A stretch of DNA of 64,000 bases from Cylindrotheca closterium (Eukaryota; Bacillariophyta; Bacillariophyceae; Bacillariales; Bacillariaceae). Position 1 is the stretch's first letter. The number at the start of each line of letters is the position of its first letter. The translations under genes and the position numbers were made by a program. The notes under the pieces were generated by a model. The model saw only the letters and a program-made list of their open reading frames with translations, made no database searches and was not told the DNA's origin. This document shows positions 31,547 through 41,230 of the stretch, in pieces. The DNA lies in the NCBI GenBank assembly GCA_933822405.4, contig CAKOGP040002180.1, positions 69,695 to 133,694 of the forward strand. The letters run 5' to 3'.

Positions 31547-33262
31547 TCATTCCGACAGTCCCAGTAGTACAGTGTGGATATTGTCCAGCTTACCCCTTTC
31601 TAGACACCATACTACTAAATTATGAATAGTCTGAGGATAGGCAACTTGAATTTCCTTGAGCAACTCTCGTTCTCGATAGAATTGCGATTGCAGTAGTTCC
31701 TTTTCACGAGAGTAGGAACCTCGTCGTTTGCGATTCAGCCGCGACCGCACGCTGGACCAGTCCGTGGGCAACTTGAGTAAATCATTCGAATGGATTGGGT
31801 CAAAGGAATACAAATAGACTAGGCGGTCCATGGTCAGAGTAGGAGTAGAATTGGGATACAAGAGTTTCAGTCGAATGGCCAGGGCAATGTTGGTCTTGCC
31901 TCGCATGATCTCGATATCCGAAACAAACGTTTCGTCAAAGGGATCCGCAAGACGAACCACACTGGACGGAATGGAAACCGTAGTCAACTCGGGACAATTG
32001 CAATAGGAAAAGGCCCCTGCCGAAATCTCTTGGAGGCCATCATTGAATTGAATGGAAGTCAGACTCGCTTCCGTACACAAGGCCGATAAATCAAAGGGCT
32101 CGGAAGAAATAGTCGTGACATTCTCGGACAATCGTACATGTTCTACAAAGGTTGGAATGGGATCCACTCCATTGTAGACCCAAAGACCTTGATTTGGGAC
32201 ATCTTCCATCAGCGGACATCCGTAAAAGGCATTGAGCCCAATCTTAGTCTTGTCCATGCTGGACGGTAATTTGGCAGTTTCTAACAGATTGCAGAAAGCA
32301 AAAGCTTCTCGTCCAATGGATTCCAACCCGTCTGGAAATAACACCGTAGTCAAACTTGTACAAAGATTGAATGCTCGATCTCCAATGGTTCTTGTGGTAC
32401 TTGGAAAGTCGACAGCAATCAAGGCGGTACACCGTTCAAAGGCTCTGGAATCGACAACTTCCAGCTTGGGCGGAAGCTCAAGTTTCATAAACGTGGGGCA
32501 GCGAGCAAAGGCTCCCTCGCGAATGGTCTTTGTACCGGGCGAGAACATGATTCGTCTCAGCGACGAGCACTTCAAGAAACACTCTTGGCTAATCACTCGG
32601 AGCCGCTTGGAAGCACTCATATCCAAGACATCCAGGTTGGTACATTCGGCAAAGACCTGGTCCGATAACTGGACCAATTCGGCGCCCAAGGTCAATTTTT
32701 GCAGCCCACGACAATGTTTAAAGGCTTGACGCTTGATCATTCCAACAGAATCGGGTAGTATCAGAGTCACCAAAGACTCGTTCATGTAAAAGGCCCTGAG
32801 ACCAATCATAGTTAGCTTGTTGGTTTTCGAAAAGTCAATTATTTGTAGCTTGCGGCAAAATTCGAAGGCCTCCGTCCAAATTTCTGCCAAGTCTTCGTTC
32901 AAATGTACCTCGGTGAGACCGTAGCAGCGAGAAAAGGATCGTGACGATAGGTATCGAATCTTGGGTGCGAGCCAGACGGTGCTCAAAGCAGGAGTGCAGT
33001 CTTGAAAGGTGGATTCTCCCAAGGTTTCCAACAAGGGCGACTTGCGCAAATCAACCGCTTGCAAATTGGCGCAGCCCTCGAATGCACTGTCGCAAATGAG
33101 CTTCAGTTGGGATCCCTCATCAAAGTCGATTTCCTCGAGGAATTGGAGTTTGTTGAATTCTTTTTCGGGAATTACTTCGAGAGTGGAAGCAATTTGAATC
33201 TTTGTCACCCTCCATGGAATATCATCTCTCCTTTGATCCTCAGTATAAATGTGAGTTGTCAT
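31547..33262 (-). CDS. BspA-like (LRR_5) leucine-rich-repeat protein
   Basis: 571 aa, one exon. After a short N-terminus the protein consists of about twelve to fifteen repeats of about 23 residues of the BspA/LRR_5 type, with the recurring pattern I-x2-xAF-xxCxxLxxLxLPxxLxxI. Clear units are LICDSAFEGCANLQAVDLRKS, IGLRAFYMNESLVTLILPDSV, IREGAFARCPTFMKLELPPK and IGDRAFNLCTSLTTVLFPDG. There is no signal peptide, so it is probably intracellular. The last about 110 residues are non-repetitive and basic (RSRLNRKRRGSYSREKELL). BspA-like proteins are expanded in diatoms and other protists; their roles are mostly unknown but binding or structural. It is divergent from the next gene with about 350 bp between start codons. 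Confidence 0.85.
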   Translation of the reverse strand: MTTHIYTEDQRRDDIPWRVTKIQIASTLEVIPEKEFNKLQFLEEIDFDEGSQLKLICDSAFEGCANLQAVDLRKSPLLETLGESTFQDCTPALSTVWLAPKIRYLSSRSFSRCYGLTEVHLNEDLAEIWTEAFEFCRKLQIIDFSKTNKLTMIGLRAFYMNESLVTLILPDSVGMIKRQAFKHCRGLQKLTLGAELVQLSDQVFAECTNLDVLDMSASKRLRVISQECFLKCSSLRRIMFSPGTKTIREGAFARCPTFMKLELPPKLEVVDSRAFERCTALIAVDFPSTTRTIGDRAFNLCTSLTTVLFPDGLESIGREAFAFCNLLETAKLPSSMDKTKIGLNAFYGCPLMEDVPNQGLWVYNGVDPIPTFVEHVRLSENVTTISSEPFDLSALCTEASLTSIQFNDGLQEISAGAFSYCNCPELTTVSIPSSVVRLADPFDETFVSDIEIMRGKTNIALAIRLKLLYPNSTPTLTMDRLVYLYSFDPIHSNDLLKLPTDWSSVRSRLNRKRRGSYSREKELLQSQFYRERELLKEIQVAYPQTIHNLVVWCLERGKLDNIHTVLLGLSE

Positions 33263-33614
33263 TGCTGCATAAAGGCATTTGCTTTCGTGCTTTTGTGCTT
33301 TGTGCTTCTCCGCTTACTGCGTAGCTGTTGTGACTTTTTTCAAAACAGAATCTTTCAAAACAGAACATTCAGAGATTGAAGATCCATGGGCACGCGCGAC
33401 ACATGCGCCTTCGCAACGACATGACATCATCAAAACATCACTCTCAACACACACACTTGAACTAACTGTGGCAACCTGGAACACTGCAGATATAGTGTTG
33501 ACTTGCAAAGGATCGACTCTCTATCCAGTTTCTAAAGAAGTTTCTAGCTTCAATTCAGCTTATCCTATCGAAAAAAGTTGCAAGAATAACAATATACACA
33601 GAAAGATTTCAGTA
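33263..33614. promoter_or_regulatory. Divergent promoter region
   Basis: 352 bp between divergent start codons (33262 minus, 33615 plus). A frame in phase with the plus gene is open through this region but begins without an ATG, so it is read as 5' UTR. The repeated TTTCAAAACAGAA near 33338-33365 is the only visible pattern. Confidence 0.4.
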
Positions 33615-34580
33615 ATGGCACAATCCATTTGCAGGTCCCACCAGATGATGTCCATCTTTATTGGAATGATCTTGCTTGTTTCCGCAGTCGAATCCTTCCA
33701 AACGGCTAAGCGACCATCGCCTTTGCATAAAAATGAAATTGGCTACACATCACGGCATCCTTCCAGATGTCAAATGTCCACTGCTGATGCCTCGACACAG
33801 CCGTCCTCGTCCTCGTCTCAATCAACAAAAGCTTCCAAAGGAGAAGAAGAAGAAGATACTACACGACCAGTCAGTAAACCAAAAGACCGAGAATTTGACA
33901 TGCCCTGGTCCGAACTTCAAAATTTCGCTTTGAGGGATAATCTGTCGAAATATACGGTCCGAATTCCTCTCAAAGTCACCCAGGACAGCGACCAACAGGA
34001 GCCCCAGGTATTTTGCTTGTGGAGAACCATGCTCAGGGAAGTTCCCGAACTTGCCGGCTATCCCATTGACTTTTTGCAACAAATGCACCGGCTACAAATC
34101 GCGAAAAATGAAACCTTGTTGGAAGTGACCCCAGGCCTTTTGCCGTATTTAGAAGACTACGAATTTGCCACCGCCGGTGGAGTTAGTGGTGCCATTTATG
34201 GTGTTCCAGGCTTGGAAGGTGGAACGAGGATCCAGACCTCGGCAGTCAGTAACATTGAGGTGACCTTGCCGCAAGGATTCGTTCGAACCGTAGATGGATC
34301 GGCGGCCTACGAAGTGGGCAAGCCAAAGCGACAAGAGTTTGCCGATCTGTCATCGTCATCATCAGCGTCTTCTTCTTCTTCGTCCGAAGCGATGGAACGG
34401 GGTGGAGAACTCTTGAACAGTGTTGCAAATAAAGCAGGCGGAGCCATGGAAAAGGTAGACTTGGAAGAAGGTGATGCCATGCTAGCACGATTGGGGGCTT
34501 CTACAGCTATTCTACTGGCAGGTGCTACCGCTGTGAACATGTTGGCACACCACCTGACGGTCAATGTGTTTTGGGTATAG
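33615..34580 (+). CDS. Unknown protein with signal peptide, putative plastid protein
   Basis: 321 aa from the ATG at 33615, which is the first ATG in frame. The N-terminus has a short leader and a hydrophobic stretch (MMSIFIGMILLVSAVES) followed by FQT, which fits a signal peptide with a Phe at the start of a plastid transit-like region rich in Ser, Thr and Pro. The middle (about residues 95-240: MPWSELQNFALRDNLSKYTV, WRTMLREVPELAGYP, LLEVTPGLLPYLEDYEF) is globular but not recognised. A Ser-rich linker and an Ala/Gly-rich hydrophobic C-terminus (about 295-321) follow, possibly a membrane anchor. No enzyme motif is visible. Plastid location is an inference from the targeting pattern. Confidence 0.7.
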   Translation: MAQSICRSHQMMSIFIGMILLVSAVESFQTAKRPSPLHKNEIGYTSRHPSRCQMSTADASTQPSSSSSQSTKASKGEEEEDTTRPVSKPKDREFDMPWSELQNFALRDNLSKYTVRIPLKVTQDSDQQEPQVFCLWRTMLREVPELAGYPIDFLQQMHRLQIAKNETLLEVTPGLLPYLEDYEFATAGGVSGAIYGVPGLEGGTRIQTSAVSNIEVTLPQGFVRTVDGSAAYEVGKPKRQEFADLSSSSSASSSSSSEAMERGGELLNSVANKAGGAMEKVDLEEGDAMLARLGASTAILLAGATAVNMLAHHLTVNVFWV

Positions 34581-36356
34581 TTACAGCAATGCGGTATATA
34601 TATATACATATATAGATGTACATGTGTCAAGAATGGAATGGTACACGTACTACTAGTCAAGACGAGAAATAGAATAGGAAATATGTATGAATATTAGTAG
34701 TGCCAACCATCATATTTGTACAACTTTGCTACACTCCTGTACTGTAGGTTGAAGCTCTACTGATATTAGTGGTGCCAAGAACCGTCATAAATATAAATTA
34801 AAATTAGTAGTGCCAACCATCACATTTTGTACAAACTTTCTATGCTGAAGCTTTACAGTAACATATTATGAGTCTTCTTCATTCCGTATTGTGTGCAATC
34901 TTGATACAAACAGAATTCGAGAATTCGAGAAATTTCACGTGCAAGTACAGATGAGAATATCAACATGAGCGATTATTGTTCTAAAGAACAAGCACACCAG
35001 AGGATTGCATGTTCATCATGGCTGAGACTTCTGATTTCTGTCAATAGCCATCACCTTTGAGAGAAAACGTAGTAATGCAGCAACTTAGGAAGTTAAATAA
35101 TGTAGGTTGATTGTGGTGCTCCTCACCGGGGGGATCTGAGCGAACGAATCAATCAGCCTGATTCCATCCATACATATCTGTACCGGTAGTTCACCATGGC
35201 ACCAAAATTAATTCGATAGCTTTTGATTTGAAGACGTAACAAATTGATGATGTAGTTGCATCACTTGGCGGCAATTTTGGTGGGCTGAAATTATGCATCA
35301 AGTCACTCAATTGAGGTATTCTTCGGTGGGCAAAGAAGACACCCCACTCTTCCATTCTGGTTTTTTGATGCATAGAGTTGAGCATATAGTGCACAGTAGT
35401 CTGCCAAAATAAGAGCATCCAAATTTCGTCACATCACATATCCACCACTCAACTCATCCGTTCAGTAGCAAAAAATCGCCAGATCTACAGTACAAATTTT
35501 CGCCAGAACCAAATTTCTTCCATCGCCATACTACTCATCTACCAATTTGCAAATTATGGACGCAAATGAATTCCTTGTGATGAGAGTATGGAGAGCAATT
35601 GTCACGCTGAAAACAGCTCTTGGGAACCGTTTTCTCATTGCACTTGCAAGATTCGGAAGCGGTAATACGCAACCTCAATTCAAATCAAAAGTCTGCGCTT
35701 GCGTAATGACTGTTACGAAAAGTCCGATCGAGCACAGAAAATTACGTCTACGTGTGACTCAGGGCTTTACGTCGTTGGCTTCCGTACTTAGAAAACCGGT
35801 GACTATCTGCGTCCCTCCATGCGCGCGCTCACCATGTGTTTAGTCATAGTGAAAGTCAGCCAGTTTCTGTTGTGACAGAGTAACAGCAATCGGTTTTTCG
35901 AACGCGCGCAATGTACTGCGAATAAAATCAATTTGCACCGTTGCGCACCGCCCAGTGCGCTGCTCGCTCATCCCAACGCTCAAAGTCATTATCTATATAT
36001 TCAGACACCAATAACTTCCACGTGCCGCCTCGTTTTCCCACCAAAAAAACAAAATCTCACGTGCACCTCCGTTTGCAGAGCGCAGCGCACTCTTGCAGCA
36101 CCCTGCCTCGTTGGGTTGCACGGGCGATTTCACATTGTTAGTTGCAGCTGAAATTGTTGCTCAACTGCTGCTAGCGCACCTCTTCCATAACTATTTGCTA
36201 TACAAGCAACTCTGTGAGTGTCTCGTCACAGTACCTTTTGAAATATTTCGCGAGCTCATATATGCTAACCGCTGCTCCTTCTTTTGTTTGCCTCCATAAT
36301 CATATATCATCAATTTGCATCTTGCAATCGATCATCATTAATCTTTTTCATCAACC
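34581..36356. other. 1.8-kb intergenic region with a short tandem duplication
   Basis: No credible gene. At 34691-34870 ATTAGTAGTGCCAACCATCA occurs twice, with a degenerate third copy (ATTAGTGGTGCCAAG) between them, giving an imperfect tandem duplication of about 110 bp. GAATTCGA repeats occur near 34914, and GTACCGGTAG occurs near 35180. The 3' part (35880-36356) is rich in GCGC and CACGTG-like sequence and is probably the promoter of the DUF6824 gene at 36357. Confidence 0.45.
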
Positions 36357-38609
36357 ATGCCAACTGAAACCATGGCCTTCACAGAGCCGGTAAAGGACGA
36401 GATTGAAAGTCCCGAACAGCCTACTACCACTACCACCACCACTACTACAACCAAAACAACAACTGCAGAGGAAGTAGTCAAAGAGGATTCCAAGACTCTC
36501 GAACCATCTCCATCAGTACCGAAGGATAGTAAAACGCCTGTTTTAGAAACTCCGACTGTTGACGAGAAACAACCAGAGGAAGAGAAAAAGGAAGAAGCAA
36601 CTGAATCTGTTGAACCTTTAGACAAAGAAGCTAAGACAGACAACAAAACAATGAGTGAAGGTGTTGAAGTTATATTGGATGCTGGAAACGGTTCCACTAT
36701 TTTGGATCAGGATCAGAATGTGTTCCGTGCACCAAACCCAGTGAGACCAAGAGCCATGAGAGCTCACCCACATGATGTTAAGGGTTCTGCATCTTATGGA
36801 TACGGTCCTGCGGATTACCATCAGTCACCATACCCATACGCTCCCTCCACCTCGTTTGATGAGGGAGGTTACCCACCCATGACTGCGTCTCACTACAGCC
36901 CACATGTGCAATATCCTCATCCCGCCATGCACGTAGGAGATGTTAACGTTATCTCTCCCAGCCATAAGGAGCACGCACCCAGCAGTCATCGTCCACCCAT
37001 GACCCCTCGTCGCGGCGGCGGTGGACATCACTCGTACCAGTACCCTCCTGCTTCTCCCGTGAGTAGACCAGGTGGCCACCACTCCCCTCCTCGTATGAGA
37101 GGATATCACATGAGACGGCCGGAAGGACCCTACTCGGCTGCTGTGCGATCGAGAAGCCACCCTCCAAGCCATGGTCCTCCAACCCACATTAGACACCCCG
37201 AAGAGGAAGCCTGGGGTTACTCGCCAGAGCAACGCCCGAGACCACCAATTGTTGCTGAAACTTCCTTTGATTCGGAACACTACCCATCCCATGCGTCTCA
37301 TGCTTCCAACCCCGCTACCCCAAACGCCCCTCACTACGGACCTCCCATGCATCACGATGGCGGTAGTGCTTACCATCACCACCACCAACAAGGATTCCAA
37401 GGAGGATCCTTTGGAAGCTTTGAGAGTCCTGCCCCTGGATACTATGCTGAGCAACAACGAGGACACTATGGGCGTCCATCTCCGCACTACCCACCACCAG
37501 AGTCCCCTTACACTCCATACTCTCAGCATGGATATCCTGGATACTCTCCTGGAGGCTACCGTGACTATTATTCTCCTCATTCGGATTACCACCGCCGTTA
37601 CGCTCATTCTTATGAAGATGAGTATGGACACGGAGGTAAGAAGAATGATTCCGGTATGATCCTCCCCAAGGCTGCCCAAGAGATTGACTTTGAGGTGACC
37701 GATCCTCCCATGGAACCCATCATCCCAGCATCCAAGACTCCCCTTTGTGAATCTCCTGCGGATGTCAATTCGTATGATGTCTTGTGTGGACGTGGAGGTG
37801 GTACCAACTCCCAGATTGGAAATCGTCGCTTCCGAAAGTTGGTGCAAGAGTTCCAACCTACCTACCTTCTGGCCCGCCGAAAAGAAAAGCCATTGTTGGC
37901 TCGTACTATCGTCTTGATCATCCGCAAACGAGGTGGACGATTCTTGAAGAAGGACGAAGAGACCGGTGAACTCTACGAAGTTGGTGATGTCAAGGCCGAA
38001 GCAAAGACGTCGCAAGCCCTTCGTGAGGGTTTGGATGTTCGTGCTACCAAGAGTGCGGCCAGCAGCATCATGGACAAGAAGAAAAAGAAGAAGTCTTCTT
38101 CTTCATTGACGGAGGAAGAGAAGGAAGTGGATGCCATGAGCCCCGCGTCTCACACGGACTCTCCAGTTGGTGTCACCGAGATGAAGTCTGGTGGACGCCC
38201 AGCTGCCGAAGCTCCACCATCGCTTCCAACCTTGGCCCAAGACCAACCAGCTCCTACTCCCCCAAGCCCTCCATCTCCAAACTCGGTACACTTCCGCAAG
38301 CGCCGTCGTATGCGCTCCGGAGATGCCTCTGTTGGAGCCGGTGCTGGATGTGGCATGGGATTCCAAGACAAACTTTTCCCAGACTTTTGTCCACCAAGAG
38401 CTGACCTCGGAAGAGTCGCCAGTCCCACCATGGAAATGGCCATGGACATGTCGCACACTCGTCATGAGATGAAGTTTGAAGACGACATTTATGCTCATGG
38501 TCCCCCACCACCACAACAACAACGTGCTGGATGCGGAGGAATCGCCTTTGACATTGTCACTGGTGCTGCTGCTAGCAGCTTTTGTATGGGACCACGCAAA
38601 TGGAGATAA
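36357..38609 (+). CDS. Large DUF6824-domain protein with Pro/His/Tyr-rich disordered N-terminus
   Basis: 750 aa, one exon; a second ATG five codons in (ACCATGGCC) is an alternative start. Residues about 1-110 are Thr/Glu/Lys-rich and about 130-440 are rich in Pro, His, Tyr, Ser and Gly (HHSYQYPPASP, YSPHSDYHRRYAHSYED), predicted disordered. The DUF6824 domain lies at about 469-566: YDVLCGRGGGTNSQIGN, RRFRKLVQEFQPTYLLARRKEK, IRKRGGRFLKKD, ALREGLDVRA. This domain is widespread in diatoms and of unknown biochemical role; its basic character and nuclear-like tails have led to the idea of DNA or chromatin association, which is not shown here. A Lys-rich stretch (KKKKKKSSSS) after the domain could be a nuclear localisation signal. 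Confidence 0.85.
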   Translation: MPTETMAFTEPVKDEIESPEQPTTTTTTTTTTKTTTAEEVVKEDSKTLEPSPSVPKDSKTPVLETPTVDEKQPEEEKKEEATESVEPLDKEAKTDNKTMSEGVEVILDAGNGSTILDQDQNVFRAPNPVRPRAMRAHPHDVKGSASYGYGPADYHQSPYPYAPSTSFDEGGYPPMTASHYSPHVQYPHPAMHVGDVNVISPSHKEHAPSSHRPPMTPRRGGGGHHSYQYPPASPVSRPGGHHSPPRMRGYHMRRPEGPYSAAVRSRSHPPSHGPPTHIRHPEEEAWGYSPEQRPRPPIVAETSFDSEHYPSHASHASNPATPNAPHYGPPMHHDGGSAYHHHHQQGFQGGSFGSFESPAPGYYAEQQRGHYGRPSPHYPPPESPYTPYSQHGYPGYSPGGYRDYYSPHSDYHRRYAHSYEDEYGHGGKKNDSGMILPKAAQEIDFEVTDPPMEPIIPASKTPLCESPADVNSYDVLCGRGGGTNSQIGNRRFRKLVQEFQPTYLLARRKEKPLLARTIVLIIRKRGGRFLKKDEETGELYEVGDVKAEAKTSQALREGLDVRATKSAASSIMDKKKKKKSSSSLTEEEKEVDAMSPASHTDSPVGVTEMKSGGRPAAEAPPSLPTLAQDQPAPTPPSPPSPNSVHFRKRRRMRSGDASVGAGAGCGMGFQDKLFPDFCPPRADLGRVASPTMEMAMDMSHTRHEMKFEDDIYAHGPPPPQQQRAGCGGIAFDIVTGAAASSFCMGPRKWR

Positions 38610-39073
38610 ATATATTTTGAGGCACCAATTTGTGATGTGATTCTGTGACTCCAGACTGTGAAAGTCTAAAGTTGCTATATTTGGGGATATCACAATACAA
38701 CAAACACACGAACACGCATGCACTGTAGGGTAGAACAATTATAAAATACTTAGCCACAAATCGCGCTATTATACAACATGATTTGTTTTTGCTACTACAG
38801 TAGTTTAGTATTATTCTCATCACGGAGAAGTAGCTTGTATTCATGTCGCTTCCACATCTTATTGCTTATTCGGTTCTTTCGTTCTGTATGTTGCACTTAT
38901 CACCAGGCTAGTGAAGCCGACATGGATCGCGATACTATCTACTGTATACCCATACCAATTGCTTTCTAATTTAGAGGGAAACAGTTTCAATGCAGCCAGC
39001 ATAAAACTTGCTATGATTCTATCATGATTATCGGATTACTACAGTACAGCATGCAGGCCACATCCATCCATCA
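38610..39073. other. Intergenic region between convergent genes
   Basis: 464 bp, AT-rich, with several CTACAGTAGT/TACAGTA-type short palindromes (near 38796 and 39038). No gene was recognised. Confidence 0.4.
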
Positions 39074-40892
39074 TTACAAGGCCTCAAAGAACTTGGAAGA
39101 AGATTCGACCTTCTTAACCAACTTGGCCGTACTGGGACTTTCCTTGTAGGAAACGACAGTCGGTATGGAGAATTCTTGCAAGGCATGTTCGACAGACATG
39201 ACGCCCATGGCCGAAGACCGTCGTCCTGAAAAGGGAATGGTGTCAGGAGATCGTCCACATTGGCTGTTGATGTTAATCTTGCCAAAGACAGAGGAGAATT
39301 GATCGACCAGCATGGAAGTGTCATCGCTGTTGGATTCCGAGGAAAAGATGGCAACTTGCTGTCCAAAGTCACCATTGTGACCATAGTCTAGAATGGTATC
39401 CAAGGAGTCATAAGTAGCAATTGGAATAATAGGTCCAAATTGTTCTTCGTAGTACAGATCCATATCTGGAGTGACGGGATACACAACGGCGGGGACCATT
39501 AGACTCGATTTTAATCCTCCGATGACTTCACCTCCATTCTCATTGATGATTTTGGCACCCTTTGAAACAGCATCTTGGATGAGCTTTTGCATGTACTCGA
39601 CCTTTTTGCGATCAGGAAGTGGTGTGATCTTGGAATAGGATGGCGACTTGCTTTCGTCCGAGCTCCAGTTTTGCCATGGTAGTCCCACTGACATTTCTTC
39701 TACACGTTTGGCCATCATGGTAGCAAAGGCACTCCCTTGCTTCTGGGGAACAAAGAAGAGCTTCAAGGCTGTGCATCGTTGTCCATTGAAACTAAGAGCT
39801 CCCAACATGGCCTGATCCAATGCCTTGGACATTTCGTCCTTGCTTTCGAAAATGCTAGGGAGAAAAATACCCATATTCTTGGCTTCTAATTGCAAGAATA
39901 CCTTCAGTCGATGGGGACGAGGATGTTGCTTGATCAAGTCATCAGCAGCGCGGGATCCTCCAATAAAGGCCAATCCGTCAATATCTCCCGTTTTCATGAG
40001 TGGTGGCATGGTTTCCCGACCACGTCCAGAAACGAAGTTCATTGCTCCAGGTGGCAAGGCCTTGGCAAATGCTTCCACTGCACAGAGTCGAATTGAAACC
40101 AATAATAATGTCTGATTAGATTGCTGTTCAATGATACAACACAAATCACTTGCATCTCCTCGCATACTTACTGGTCAATAGATGAGACAATCCACCCACA
40201 GTTGGAACCTTCATGATTGCTACATTTCCCATGAGCAAGGCTGGAATCAAAGTTGCATACGTCTCATTCAATGGATAGTTCATGGGACCCAGGCACATAA
40301 TGATGCCAATTGCAGCCCGTTTGATAAATGCATGGGTCGATCCAACGGATTCCCAATGACCATGATATTCGGGATGCTTGGAAACAGTATCCAACAATTG
40401 ATTGCAGAATTGCAGAGTACGGTCAAATTCGGATTCAGCATCCTTACGATTCTTTCCAATCTCCCACATGAGGGTTCGGACAATGGTCTCACGCTGGGTT
40501 TTCAATTCGTCCAACAAGTTGATAATGGCAGTCATACGTTCCTTCAGAGACATTTGAGGCCAGGTACCACTGCCACCCTTCCAGGCGTTCTTGGCATCTT
40601 CCAATACTTGCATAGTCAAGTCGGCGTTCATTTGGGGAATCTTGCCAATTTCCTCCGGTGTGAGACTTGTATTGTCATCTGACGAACAGCACCCCGTGAC
40701 CATTGCGTCTGTGGCATCCTTGTGGGACTCAATCACCTTGCCGTGTAGAGTCAGTTTGGGTGCCACAAAGTCCATTTCATAAGGAATATTGGCACAGGTA
40801 GGATCAGTGGCACTGCAGGATTGTCCCACAACACCGGTGGCCATCATGGAGGACGCCAACAACCCCACTAAACAATGAGACGAGAATTTCAT
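39074..40892 (-). CDS. Secreted or organelle-targeted aldehyde dehydrogenase, GAPN-like
   Basis: complement(join(39074..40077,40172..40892)), 574 aa, with one 94-bp GT-AG intron. An N-terminal signal peptide (MKFSSHCLVGLLASSMMATGVVG) is followed by a complete aldehyde dehydrogenase fold: CLGPMNYPLNETYATLIPALLMGN (the substrate/cofactor PxNxP-like region), LAFIGGSRAAD (the FxGS motif), FLQLEAKNMG, and the catalytic cysteine in FNGQRCTALK (near residue 380). The pattern is closest to NADP-dependent non-phosphorylating glyceraldehyde-3-phosphate dehydrogenase (GAPN, GAP to 3-phosphoglycerate) or lactaldehyde-type ALDHs. In the ELGGK motif the usual general-base Glu appears as Gln (LQLEAK), with a Glu two positions later. 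The signal peptide points to the secretory route, perhaps complex-plastid or periplastid targeting, but no clear ASAF motif is visible. Confidence 0.82.
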
Positions 40893-41230
40893 TTTTGGTA
40901 TTTTTAGTATGTCGATGACTTTTCGTTTGGCTCCTTTCCTTGCTGAACGCTAAGTTTGCAAGTGGTGACTATCGGATTGGATTTGGGATCCTTTCTTGCT
41001 CTGGGTATTGAATTCAGACACGTCGTCAACCTTCACTACAAGTTGTCTCTTCTTTGGAGATCGATCGATCGGGATTCGAGTGGAATTCGAATAGTCGCCT
41101 TGGTCGACTTTTTTCATTGCCAAAAACAGGACACCCATAGTGACAAATGAAATGATGCAAGGAGATCTCAAAATATTGAGCAATAGCAGCCTGCAATATG
41201 TACCGGTGCGACTCCAATCTATATGCCTCT
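40893..41230. other. Intergenic region, ALDH promoter and 5' flank of LRR-like copy E
   Basis: 338 bp. From about 41161 it is homologous to the 5' flank of copy F (shared TCAAAATATTGA). A minus-strand open frame of about 120 codons with one hydrophobic stretch crosses this region but is judged not convincing. Confidence 0.4.

Noticed and set aside
35547..35843. Plus-strand 98-codon open frame upstream of the large DUF6824 gene
   Set aside because: No family motif, mixed composition, no neighbour or repeat support.
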